From: Desulfovibrio sp. OH1186_COT-070
GTDB lineage: Bacteria; Desulfobacterota; Desulfovibrionia; Desulfovibrionales; Desulfovibrionaceae
Assembly: GCF_003860215.1 (NCBI RefSeq)
Contig: NZ_RQYH01000002.1
Span: forward strand, 1 to 64,000
Length of the DNA stretch: 64,000 nt
Direction of reading: 5' to 3'
Shown: one piece after another, positions 17,675 to 25,962 of the stretch
Position numbering within the stretch: the first letter of the stretch is position 1
How the letters are laid out: each line of letters starts with the position of its first letter
Program-made: the position numbers and the translations under genes
Notes under the pieces: generated by a model
What the model was told of the DNA's origin: nothing
Database searches by the model: none
Seen by the model: the letters and a program-made list of their open reading frames with translations, nothing else

Positions 17675-18346
17675 TTAGCGGGACGCCGTGGCCAGCTTGA
17701 GGCCAAAGGCGATGAAAATGATGCCGGTACAGCGTTGCAGCCATTGCTGGAAGCGGCTGTTCTCAAAAACACGGCGCACACGGCCGAGCATATAGGCCAG
17801 CGGCACAAACCACGCAAGGCACAGGCCGACCAGAATGCCGCCCAAAACCAGAAACTGCGGCCCCAGCGGCGCGCGCGGGTCCGTGAACTGCGGCAGGAAT
17901 GTCAGAAACACCAGAACAGCCTTGGGGTTGAGCGCATTGGTCAGAAGACCCTGGCCGAAAAAATCCAGCCATTGGCGCAATGTCAGGGGCTCTCCCGCGC
18001 CGCCCCCTGCCTCTTCCCGGTCCGCATCCGGAGCTGTTTTGACCACAGCGGCGCGAACGCGCCCGGCGCGCAGAGCCTGAATCCCCAGCCAGACAAGCCA
18101 GGCCGCCCCCAGGTACTGCAAAACAGAAAACCAGAAGGCGGAATGAGCGACAATGGCAGAAATGCCCAGCATGGCCGCCGCTGTATGCAGGCAGATGCCC
18201 AAGGCAATGCCGCAGGCCGCAGCCTGCCCCCGCGCCCGGCCCTTCAGCAGGGCCACACGGGCAACGAGGGCAAAATCCGGGCCGGGCAGCATGACGAACA
18301 TGGCCGACATGGGAATGTAGAGCAAGAGATTTTCCAGCGAAACCAT
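17675..18346 (-). CDS. LysE/RhtB-type amino acid exporter
   Basis: A 223-residue inner-membrane protein with six expected helices. PGPDFALVARVALLKGR and the following GIALGICLHTAAAMLG are the LysE hallmark; FFGQGLLTNALNPKAVLVFLTFLPQF is the central conserved block. Start at 18346 follows GGAAGG; a longer frame overlaps icd. The location inside a citrate-to-2-oxoglutarate gene set suggests it exports an amino acid derived from 2-oxoglutarate or relieves amino acid overflow; the substrate is not shown. Confidence 0.9.
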   Translation of the reverse strand: MVSLENLLLYIPMSAMFVMLPGPDFALVARVALLKGRARGQAAACGIALGICLHTAAAMLGISAIVAHSAFWFSVLQYLGAAWLVWLGIQALRAGRVRAAVVKTAPDADREEAGGGAGEPLTLRQWLDFFGQGLLTNALNPKAVLVFLTFLPQFTDPRAPLGPQFLVLGGILVGLCLAWFVPLAYMLGRVRRVFENSRFQQWLQRCTGIIFIAFGLKLATASR

Positions 18347-18390
18347 ACCGGACCTTCCGGAACTGCGGAGATGACGTTTTCCTGATGCCG

Positions 18391-19533
18391 CTACAGGCGG
18401 GAGCCGATGATCTCGCCGAACTCCGCGCAGCCCACAACCCGCGCCCCGCTGACCTGCGTGGCCAGATCCTCGGTAACAGCCTTTCCGGCAATGGCTTCTT
18501 CCACCGCCTTGCGGATGCGCCTGGCTCCGCCGGGCACACCCAGATGCTCCAGCAAAAGCGCGCCGCACAGGATGACGCTGCCGGGGTTGGCCTTGTCCTT
18601 TCCGGCAATGGCGGGCGCTGTGCCGTGGGTCGCCTCGTAGAAAGCCAGCGTGTCGGACATGTTCACGCCCGGAGCCAGCCCCAGGCCGCCCACCTGCGCG
18701 GCCAGCGCGTCGGAAATATAATCGCCGTTGAGGTTGGGCGTGGCCAGAACATCATACTGCTCGGGCCGCAACAGGGCTTCCTGAAACATGGCGTCGGCAA
18801 TGCGGTCCTTGATCACCAGACGTCCGGGCACAGGTTCCTTCTCGGTGCAGGTTTCCGCGCCAAATTCCTGGGCCGCCACATCATAGCCCCACTGGCGGAA
18901 AGCCCCTTCGGTAAACTTCATGATATTGCCCTTGTGCACCAGGGTCAGGCTCTTCCTTTTCTGCTCCAGCGCAAAACGCAGGGCGCGGCGCACAAGACGC
19001 TTGGAACCGGCTTCGGTCATGGGCTTGATGCCGATGGCCGCGGCGTCGCCGATCACGGACGCGCCCAACTCCTCACGCAGAAAGGCGGCCAGCCTGCGCG
19101 CCTCTGGCGTGCCCGCGGCAAATTCCACACCGGCGTACACATCTTCCGTATTTTCCCGGAAGATGACCATGTCCACCCGCCGGGGATGCTTGACCGGCGT
19201 TTCCAGCCCTTCAAAATAGCGCACCGGACGGATGCAGGCATACAGATCCAGGCTCTGGCGCAGGGCCACGTTGAGGCTGCGGATGCCCGTGCCCACCGGA
19301 GTGCCCAGAGGCCCCTTCATGGCCAAATCCGCTCCGCGCAGGGCCTGCATGGTGCTCTCGGGCAGGGGGGATCCGGTTTCGCGCACAGCCTTGTCGCCCG
19401 CGAGCAGTTCTTCCCACTCCAGGCGGATACCCGCATTTTCCGCAGCCAGGGCGGCCTCGATAACGGGACGGGCGGCTTTCCAGATTTCCGGCCCGATGCC
19501 GTCGCCTTCAATCCAGTACACTTTCTTTTGCAT
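18391..19533 (-). CDS. icd: NADP-dependent isocitrate dehydrogenase
   Basis: A short-form prokaryotic isocitrate dehydrogenase of 380 residues that decarboxylates isocitrate to 2-oxoglutarate. IEGDGIGPEI starts the fold, STMQALRGADLAMKGP holds the substrate Ser region, RENTEDVYAGVE is typical of ICDH, NLNGDYISDALAAQVGGLG binds metal, and HGTAPAIAGKDKANP binds the cofactor. Cofactor choice (NADP) is family inference. GAGGA precedes the start, only 9 bases after the Re-citrate synthase stop. Confidence 0.93.
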   Translation of the reverse strand: MQKKVYWIEGDGIGPEIWKAARPVIEAALAAENAGIRLEWEELLAGDKAVRETGSPLPESTMQALRGADLAMKGPLGTPVGTGIRSLNVALRQSLDLYACIRPVRYFEGLETPVKHPRRVDMVIFRENTEDVYAGVEFAAGTPEARRLAAFLREELGASVIGDAAAIGIKPMTEAGSKRLVRRALRFALEQKRKSLTLVHKGNIMKFTEGAFRQWGYDVAAQEFGAETCTEKEPVPGRLVIKDRIADAMFQEALLRPEQYDVLATPNLNGDYISDALAAQVGGLGLAPGVNMSDTLAFYEATHGTAPAIAGKDKANPGSVILCGALLLEHLGVPGGARRIRKAVEEAIAGKAVTEDLATQVSGARVVGCAEFGEIIGSRL

Positions 19534-19542
19534 GGTCGTTCC

Positions 19543-21384
19543 TCATTCGTTGTCGCTGTTTTCCGCCTCGGCCTCGGCTTCCTGCTGAAGCGCTCTGGAC
19601 TTCCTGAGCAATTGCTCTATCTGGATATCCACGCCCAGCACTCCCACAATATTGTCTTTGGCGTCCGTTACCGCGCAGGACACCGTGATGATCAACTTGC
19701 CGGTAAAGTGCGACTGGTACACGTCCATGATATGAAGCTTGCCGCTTTTCATGGGCATCCGGAACCATTCGCGCTGCGAAAAATCGTAGCCGAGGGGCAG
19801 GGCTTCGTAAATTTCCCTGTAGGTGGGGTCAGTGATGGCCGAGCAGCGCAGGCTGCCCGTTGCGTCTGTCAGATAGCAATACTGGATGAAAGGGTACTCG
19901 CGCACAAAGGCGTCCAGGCAGGCGCAGGCCCCGGACTCAAAGTCCAAAAGTTTTTTATTGCGCGACAGACGCACCAGAATCTTGGCCGACAATGCCCCGG
20001 CCAGTTCTTTCATGTGGTCGAACTCCGAGGCGAAGACCTCTGGCATGAAACGCTGCACCAGAGCCTCCATCTCCTCATGGGACAGACTGGTGGTGCGGCC
20101 GGTTTCGTCATACATGGCCATGATGGCTTCATAAATCTGCCCCACGGCAGGGTGCTTCTTGGAAACGCACTGCGCGCCGGTCAGGCCCATGTTGTTGTTG
20201 ATCCAGTACGCCACTCCGGCACGGCCCGTCTTGTCGGTGATGATGATGGGCACGGGCCGTCCCAGAAGGGAGTTGGTGTCAAAAATATTGTAGATTTCCT
20301 CATTCTTGGCCAGGCCGTCGGCATGCACGCCCGCGCTGGTGGCATTGAAATCGCGCCCCACAAAAGGATAGTTGTGGGGAATGCGGTAGTGCAGCTCTTT
20401 TTCAAAAAATTCGGCAACCTCGCCAAGAATGGTCGTGTCCGCCGCCGCATCGTCGCCCGTGAGGGAAATGTATTCCACCAGCAGGGCTTCCAGCGGCGTA
20501 TTGCCCGTGCGCTCCCCGAACCCGAAAAGCGTGCTGTTGACCGCGCCGCAGCCATACAGCCAGGCGGTGACACCGTTGACCAGCACCTTGTGGAAGTCAT
20601 TGTGCCCGTGCCACTCCAGCCACTGGCCGGGAACGCCCGCCTCGTCGGTAAAGGCGCGCACCACGCGCTGCACGGAACGGGGCAGGGCCGCGCCCGGATA
20701 GGGCACGCCGTAGCCCATGGTGTCGCAAAGGCGGATCTTGACCGGCATGCCGCTCTGGCGCGAAAGCTCCATGAGCCTCTGGGCCAGGGGCAGGCAAAAG
20801 CCGTAAATGTCGGCGCGGGTCACGTCCTCGAAATGACAGCGGGGGATAATGCCCCATTCCAGAGCCTGCTCGGCCATGCCCACATACATGTCCATTGCCT
20901 GCTGGCGCGTTTTGCCCAGCTTGAGAAAAATGTGGTAATCCGACACGCTGGTGAGCATGCCCGTTTCGTCAAACTCCATGTCCCGCACCAGCTTGAGGTC
21001 CTCCTTGACAGCCCGGATCCAGGCTGTCACGCGGGGGAAGCGGTAGCCCCGCGCCCGGCAGGTTTCGATGCACTTGCGGTCCTTGGCCGAATACAGAAAA
21101 AACTCCGAAGCCGTGATCAGCCCTGTTTTTCCGCCCAGGCGGTGCAGAAAGTCAAACATTTTTGCCACCTGCTTCACCGTGTACGGCGGGCGCGCCTGCT
21201 GGCCGTCGCGGAAGGTGGTGTCGGTGATGCGCATCTGTTCCGCAGGGCGGGGAGCCAGGAGAACTTCGTCAAAAGAGGTGCGGCAGATGCTTGTATACGG
21301 AAAAAGGTCACGGTAAAGCTGCGGCTTTTCCGGTTCCTGCATGGTCAGTGTGCGGCTTCCGGTCTGATGTATGATCGTGCTCAT
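19543..21384 (-). CDS. Re-citrate synthase with C-terminal Cache-like domain
   Basis: A homocitrate/isopropylmalate-synthase-type TIM barrel (DTTFRDGQQARP at 55-66; CHFEDVTRADIYGF; EWHGHNDFHK metal His pair; GERTGNTPLEALLVEY). Desulfovibrio proteins of this branch are known as Re-citrate synthases, making citrate from acetyl-CoA and oxaloacetate in organisms without the common si-type enzyme. After the barrel (from about residue 440) comes a second module with helices and then a Cache/PDC-like block: FSQREWFRMPMKSG, VYQSHFTGKLIITVSC, GVLGVDIQIEQLL. The last 15 residues are Glu-rich. Start at 21384 follows AGGA; it heads the operon to icd. The product is 613 residues. Confidence 0.9.
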   Translation of the reverse strand: MSTIIHQTGSRTLTMQEPEKPQLYRDLFPYTSICRTSFDEVLLAPRPAEQMRITDTTFRDGQQARPPYTVKQVAKMFDFLHRLGGKTGLITASEFFLYSAKDRKCIETCRARGYRFPRVTAWIRAVKEDLKLVRDMEFDETGMLTSVSDYHIFLKLGKTRQQAMDMYVGMAEQALEWGIIPRCHFEDVTRADIYGFCLPLAQRLMELSRQSGMPVKIRLCDTMGYGVPYPGAALPRSVQRVVRAFTDEAGVPGQWLEWHGHNDFHKVLVNGVTAWLYGCGAVNSTLFGFGERTGNTPLEALLVEYISLTGDDAAADTTILGEVAEFFEKELHYRIPHNYPFVGRDFNATSAGVHADGLAKNEEIYNIFDTNSLLGRPVPIIITDKTGRAGVAYWINNNMGLTGAQCVSKKHPAVGQIYEAIMAMYDETGRTTSLSHEEMEALVQRFMPEVFASEFDHMKELAGALSAKILVRLSRNKKLLDFESGACACLDAFVREYPFIQYCYLTDATGSLRCSAITDPTYREIYEALPLGYDFSQREWFRMPMKSGKLHIMDVYQSHFTGKLIITVSCAVTDAKDNIVGVLGVDIQIEQLLRKSRALQQEAEAEAENSDNE

Positions 21385-21651
21385 GGTGCTGCAATCCTGT
21401 CTGGCGCTCCGGGAGCGGTAAAAATTGTACCGTAACATTGTATATAAGCACGAAAACCGCCCCGCGTCCAGCCCCGCACCCGGCAACCGCCCGGCCAAGG
21501 CCCCCATCGGGCGGCTGCGAGGCGCACTTGCAAGCATTTGCGGAATCATAGTAAAAGCCCTGATGTGCTTCGGACCGCAAAATGCCCGGGCGGATTCCGG
21601 GGTTTTTGCTCCGGCGTTTCAGGCCGGGAATCCCGGCATGCAAGGAAGCCT

Positions 21652-22767
21652 ATGCCCAAACCCCTCCGCGTCCTTTTTCTTCTGGAGGATCTCTGCTTCG
21701 GCGGCACCCAGCGGCAGACCCTGGAACTGGCGCGGCGTCTGGATCGCGGTCTTTTTTCCCCGGCGCTGCTCACGCTCACCGGCCCCACGGATCTTGACCC
21801 TCTGGCGCGGGAGGTCGGCATTGAACTGCACCACATGGGCACGGGGCGGGGGCACGCTCCCGCTTTTTTCCTGCGCCTGGGCCGTGCGCTGCGCAAGCTT
21901 GCGCCCCATGTGCTGGTTCCCTGCACTGCCCTGCCCAATATCTGGGGGCGCATCTGGGGACGGCTGGCCTTTGGCGGTTGCTCCTGCGGCCCGCGCATTG
22001 TGGGCACCTGCCGCGGGGGCGGCGCTCCCCTGCGCCAGCACGAGCGCCTGCTCTGGCGCCTTGCCGACCACATGATCTGCAACTCCCGGGAGTTGCGGAG
22101 CATCCTTCTGGACATGGGCATGCCCGCAACCCGCCTGAGCTATGTGCCCAACGGCGTGGACACGGACTTTTTCTCCCCTGCGGCCCTGCCCCCGTCGCGG
22201 CGGGAGCCTCTGGTCCTTTGCGTGGCCCGGCTGGCCGCCGACAAGGATCACCTGACACTGCTGCGGGCTTTTGAGATGGTTCTGGAAAACTGCCCCAAAG
22301 CCCGCCTGCGGCTGGTGGGCGACGGGCCCGAAGAAACCCGTTTGCGACACTGGGCAGAAGAACGTACGGCAGGCGGCAGGGTGGAATTTGTGGCCGGTGG
22401 CCCGGACATGCGCGCGCATTACAGCGCGGCCCGCGTGTTTGCCCTTTCCTCGGTGCGCGAAGGGCAGCCCAATGTGCTGCTGGAGGCCATGTCCTGCGGG
22501 CTGCCTGTCTGCGCAACGGCCGTGGGCGGCATTCCCCAACTGCTGGACGATGGCATTGCAGGCTTTTTGTCACCTCCGGGCGATGCCGCGTCTCTGGCGG
22601 CCAACCTCTGCCGCCTGCTGCGCGACGGGGAGGCGTGTGATACGCTGGGGCGGACAGGACGGGAAAAGATGGAAAGCCGTTTTTCCTTCGCCCGCATGGT
22701 ACAGGCGCATGAGGAGATTTTTTCCGGCGTGGCCGCCCGCGGGAACGGAACGGAGCGCCTGCCATGA
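21652..22767 (+). CDS. Glycosyltransferase family 4
   Basis: A 371-residue GT-B enzyme. The N-lobe begins VLFLLEDLCFGGTQRQTLELA, a typical acceptor-site loop. The C-lobe has VARLAADKDHLTLLRAFE, RLVGDGPEE and the EX7E motif in SSVREGQPNVLLEAMSCGLPV. It transfers a sugar from a nucleotide donor in the cytoplasm, probably to an envelope glycan; the sugar is not predictable. CAAGGAAG precedes the start. It overlaps the next gene by 4 bases (ATGA). Confidence 0.92.
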   Translation: MPKPLRVLFLLEDLCFGGTQRQTLELARRLDRGLFSPALLTLTGPTDLDPLAREVGIELHHMGTGRGHAPAFFLRLGRALRKLAPHVLVPCTALPNIWGRIWGRLAFGGCSCGPRIVGTCRGGGAPLRQHERLLWRLADHMICNSRELRSILLDMGMPATRLSYVPNGVDTDFFSPAALPPSRREPLVLCVARLAADKDHLTLLRAFEMVLENCPKARLRLVGDGPEETRLRHWAEERTAGGRVEFVAGGPDMRAHYSAARVFALSSVREGQPNVLLEAMSCGLPVCATAVGGIPQLLDDGIAGFLSPPGDAASLAANLCRLLRDGEACDTLGRTGREKMESRFSFARMVQAHEEIFSGVAARGNGTERLP

Positions 22768-23279
22768 ACAACATGCGAAAAAAAACACGACGCGGGAAAA
22801 ACCTTGCCTTGTGTTCTGTCGCGCTGGTGCTGGCGCTGGTCATGCCCTGCCGCGCGGAAATGCCCGAGGAGTACAGCCCGCCCGAAGCAACCAGGGAAGA
22901 CAGCGTACCGGCGTCCGCACAGGCTCCGGCCACAGACGGGCAGGACCCTGCAGAAAGCGAGGTCAGGGAACTCTGGACTGGCTCCCTCTATACCTCCAGC
23001 TATCGGGTGGGCGTCTGTTTTACCGCCCAGGGGGAATTGCGCGGGGTGGTGCATCTGCGGTTGCGCAACGGGCAGGTGGATGTTTATCATATCAGGGGCA
23101 GCGTCAAGGGCAAAGAAATCAGGGCGCGCCACGGTTCCGGCCACTCCTTTGCGGGGCGCTTCGCGGACTCCGGGCGGGTGGAAGGTACCATCAGGCTGAA
23201 GAACGGCATGAAGGTGCGGCTGGAAGGACGGCGCACGCACAATGCCGCGCTTGCGCCGGAAAATTGCGCGCCCCTGTAA
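22764..23279 (+). CDS. Secreted protein of unknown function
   Basis: A 171-residue product with a signal peptide (basic start, LALCSVALVLALVMPC, cleavage near CRA-E), an acidic, Pro/Glu/Ala-rich stretch to about residue 70 and a beta-rich C-terminal domain with repeated strand patterns (GVVHLRLRNGQVDVYHIRG, GTIRLKNGMKVRLEG). I know no family. The translation is coupled by the ATGA overlap to the glycosyltransferase upstream, so a role in handling or anchoring the glycan is plausible but unproven. Confidence 0.7.
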   Translation: MNNMRKKTRRGKNLALCSVALVLALVMPCRAEMPEEYSPPEATREDSVPASAQAPATDGQDPAESEVRELWTGSLYTSSYRVGVCFTAQGELRGVVHLRLRNGQVDVYHIRGSVKGKEIRARHGSGHSFAGRFADSGRVEGTIRLKNGMKVRLEGRRTHNAALAPENCAPL

Positions 23280-23401
23280 GCACTGATGATGTTTTTGCGG
23301 CAAGGCCGGCGGGCGTTGCGTAACGCTTGCGGCGGCCGGTCCGCCGGGCACAAAGACACAGCGGCGTCCCATACGCCCGGATACCGACAAGGAGCAGTGT
23401 T

Positions 23402-24589
23402 ATGTTTTGGGTATGGTTTTTTTTGGCGGCTGGTCAGTGTGCGTTGTTCTATATTCTGGCCCGCACCGGCGAATCCCTGCCGGAGCGCGCCCGTGAGGAT
23501 TTTTGCGCCAATTCTCCGCTGGCCGGGAACCAGTGGCCCAGCGTGGGCATGGTCATTCCTGTGGCGGGCAGCGACGCACGGATGGAAGGAGCGTTGCGCA
23601 GCCTTCTTGCCCAGGATTATCCCCGCCTGACGGCTGTGGCCGTGACCAGGGATGACAACGAACCTGCCGCGCACATTGTGGCCCGCGTGCAGAAGGACTT
23701 TCCCGCCCTGCGCCATGTGGCGGCCGGTCCCGCCAGCGGTTGCGGCCAGAAAAACCACAACAGCCTGTGTGGCGTCGCCGCTCTGGACGACACGACAGAC
23801 GTGCTGGTTTTCTGCGACAGCACGCACCGCGCCAGACCGGATTTTCTGCGCCATCTGGTGGGGCCGCTGGCACGGGGGGAAAGCTCTTTCAGCACAGGCT
23901 ACCATATGGTGGAACCGGCCGATACCCGCCCCGTGACCCTGGGCTATACCCTGTGTGTGCTACTCATGCGCCTCTTGCAGGCAATTTCCGCCTTTACCCA
24001 GTTGTGGGGAGGGGCCATGACCATGACCAGATCAGCCTGGAAGAAGTACGGCGTGGCGGATCTCTGGTCCGACAATGTGGTTGACGACTGCTCCCTTTCG
24101 GCCCTTCTGCGGGCGCGCGGCGTCAAGGTCAGCCTCTGCCCCGGCGCGCTCCTCGCCACGGAAGCCAAGGCCATGCCCCGTGCCGCATGGCGGGCCTGGA
24201 TGGAGAGGCAGGTTCTTTTTCTGAAGTTCTGCATGCCCGGACAGTGGATGCTTTTGGGGTTTCTCTGCCTCATGATGGTCCTGCCCCTGACCTGCGCCGC
24301 CCTGTCCCTTCTGGGCGGCCTTGTGGGTCTGGGCAGCGGAGCCGGTGTGCTGCTGGCCGTCTTCTGGATGGCGGGGGCGGGAGGCGCGCTCTATCTGTGG
24401 CGCGCCATGTTTGACCAGCATTTTCCGCTGTGGCGCTGGTTTCTGGCTTTTGTGGACGCAACATGCATGTTTGCGCGGGTGTACGCATGCAGTCTCCGGG
24501 CCACGCAACTGGAATGGAGTTCCGCACGCTACACGGTGGGTCCGGGCGGCGTGGTGGAAAAAACGGAATCCGCGCGGACAGGATTTTGA
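23402..24589 (+). CDS. Membrane glycosyltransferase family 2/21-like
   Basis: A 395-residue protein with an N-terminal membrane helix, a GT-A domain (VGMVIPVAGSDARMEGALRSLLAQDYP; FCDSTHRARPDFLRHL as the DxD-like strand; WSDNVVDDCSLSALLRARG) and two or three C-terminal helices. The layout is that of ceramide glucosyltransferase/HpnI-type enzymes, which act at the cytoplasmic face on lipid acceptors. The QxxRW motif appears only in a degenerate form (WMERQV). AAGGAG precedes the start. The preceding 122 bases have no gene. Confidence 0.85.
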   Translation: MFWVWFFLAAGQCALFYILARTGESLPERAREDFCANSPLAGNQWPSVGMVIPVAGSDARMEGALRSLLAQDYPRLTAVAVTRDDNEPAAHIVARVQKDFPALRHVAAGPASGCGQKNHNSLCGVAALDDTTDVLVFCDSTHRARPDFLRHLVGPLARGESSFSTGYHMVEPADTRPVTLGYTLCVLLMRLLQAISAFTQLWGGAMTMTRSAWKKYGVADLWSDNVVDDCSLSALLRARGVKVSLCPGALLATEAKAMPRAAWRAWMERQVLFLKFCMPGQWMLLGFLCLMMVLPLTCAALSLLGGLVGLGSGAGVLLAVFWMAGAGGALYLWRAMFDQHFPLWRWFLAFVDATCMFARVYACSLRATQLEWSSARYTVGPGGVVEKTESARTGF

Positions 24590-24731
24590 CAGGGGCGCTC
24601 TCCGGCCTTATATATCGCCGGGCCGATAACTGGGCCGGGCAAAATATTTGTGCGCGGCGGGCACAATTTCGCAGGGCGAAAAAATTGCCGCGCACGGGCC
24701 GTCCCGCGGATTCTTTTGTGGTGGTTGCAGC

Positions 24732-25922
24732 ATGATCGCCGTGTCAGACCTTTTTCGCGTCAGCCTCAGACAGGTTGTGCGCCAACGCTCTTTCGGGGTG
24801 GTCTTTTCCATTGCCTTGGGCATCACGGCCTTTATTGTCCTGGCGGTACTCGGCCGCGAAATCCGCTACAAGATCGGACAGGACATGGTACTCATGGGCG
24901 GGGTCAACGTCATCCAGATCTCCATGGACGATGCCCAGTATCCGGGCCAGCCCCGCCGGGAATTCTATCCGGAAACCGTGGAGGCGCTGCGCGCCCTGCC
25001 CGGAGTGGGCCTTGTCAGCTGCAATATCCGCAGCGGGAAGTCCTTTTCCCTGCGCGGAGAGGGCGAAAGAACGCTGGACGTGCATTTCATCGGCATTGAT
25101 CAGCTTTTTTTCGATGTCTATTCCCTGACGCTGGACGTGGGCCGCCCGCTGGACGCCACGGACGTGAGCCAGCGCCGCCGGGTTTGCGTGCTGGGGCGGG
25201 ATGCGGCCAAAAACCTTTACGGCTCTCCCGAGGCTGCCCTGGGCAAACTTCTGTTCCTGTCCCAGGATGTTTTTGAAGTTGTGGGCGTTGTCAGCGGCAT
25301 CATGCTGGGCAGTTGGAGCCAGGGCGGCTTTCTGCCCTATACCGCCCATCAGGACCGCAACTGGGGCAGCGCCAAGGTGGACCGCCTGTTCGTCAGGGCT
25401 GTGGGCTGGGAAGACGTGTCCCGCCTCACCTCCCTGATCCCGCAAACAGTGCGCGCCCATCAGGCCGCGCCCTACCTCACCCTGAAGATTCAGGAAGACC
25501 AGCTCGCACGCCTGCAAACCACCTTCCTGTGGGTGGAGGCCCTGCTCTGGCTGGGCATTGCCGCATCCCTCATGCTGGGCGGATTCGGCATCTGGTCCGG
25601 CACGTTTGCCGCCGTGCGGGCGCGCACCCGCGAGGTGGGGCTCAAAAAGGCCATGGGCGGCGCCGATGCGGATATTCTGGCTCAATTTCTGGCTGAAGCC
25701 CTGTGCAAATCGGTGGCGGGCGGCATTTTGGGCATTGCCCTGGGCGTTGTTCTGGTGAAGCTGGGGGGCTGGCTTCTGGCCACCGACATGTCCTACCCCC
25801 TGCTTTTTGCCAGCAGCGCGGGCAGCATTGTTTTTTCCGCCGTGATCGGTATTGCCGGCGGACTGTATCCGGCCATGCAGGCAAGCCGCATGGATGTGGT
25901 CACGGCCCTGAGATTCGAATAG
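24732..25922 (+). CDS. MacB/FtsX-type ABC transporter permease
   Basis: A 396-residue permease: one N-terminal membrane helix (VVFSIALGITAFIVLAVLG), a periplasmic MacB-like core domain of about 220 residues, and three C-terminal helices with the FtsX motif around RARTREVGLKKAMGGADADI. This topology belongs to mechanotransmission ABC systems (MacB, LolCDE), which move lipoproteins, peptides or signals in the periplasm rather than import sugars. No good ribosome site precedes 24732. Its ATPase is the next gene, 40 bases on, in an unusual fusion. Confidence 0.9.
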   Translation: MIAVSDLFRVSLRQVVRQRSFGVVFSIALGITAFIVLAVLGREIRYKIGQDMVLMGGVNVIQISMDDAQYPGQPRREFYPETVEALRALPGVGLVSCNIRSGKSFSLRGEGERTLDVHFIGIDQLFFDVYSLTLDVGRPLDATDVSQRRRVCVLGRDAAKNLYGSPEAALGKLLFLSQDVFEVVGVVSGIMLGSWSQGGFLPYTAHQDRNWGSAKVDRLFVRAVGWEDVSRLTSLIPQTVRAHQAAPYLTLKIQEDQLARLQTTFLWVEALLWLGIAASLMLGGFGIWSGTFAAVRARTREVGLKKAMGGADADILAQFLAEALCKSVAGGILGIALGVVLVKLGGWLLATDMSYPLLFASSAGSIVFSAVIGIAGGLYPAMQASRMDVVTALRFE

Positions 25923-25962
25923 GGCTTCAGACGCGGGCCTGCCGCGCACGGCAAGGTGGATC

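Noticed and set aside
18385-21435. A 1016-codon plus-strand frame opposite icd and Re-citrate synthase
   Set aside because: It is antisense to two enzymes with intact motifs, and its composition is typical of a shadow frame.
22764-23279. Secreted protein as a lipoprotein
   Set aside because: The Cys near the end of the signal segment (VMPCRAE) is not in a proper lipobox. Ordinary signal cleavage after CRA fits better.
24590-24731. Possible riboswitch ahead of the MacB-like permease
   Set aside because: Only short GC pairings are visible, with no nested stem set like the one at 49615-49709.
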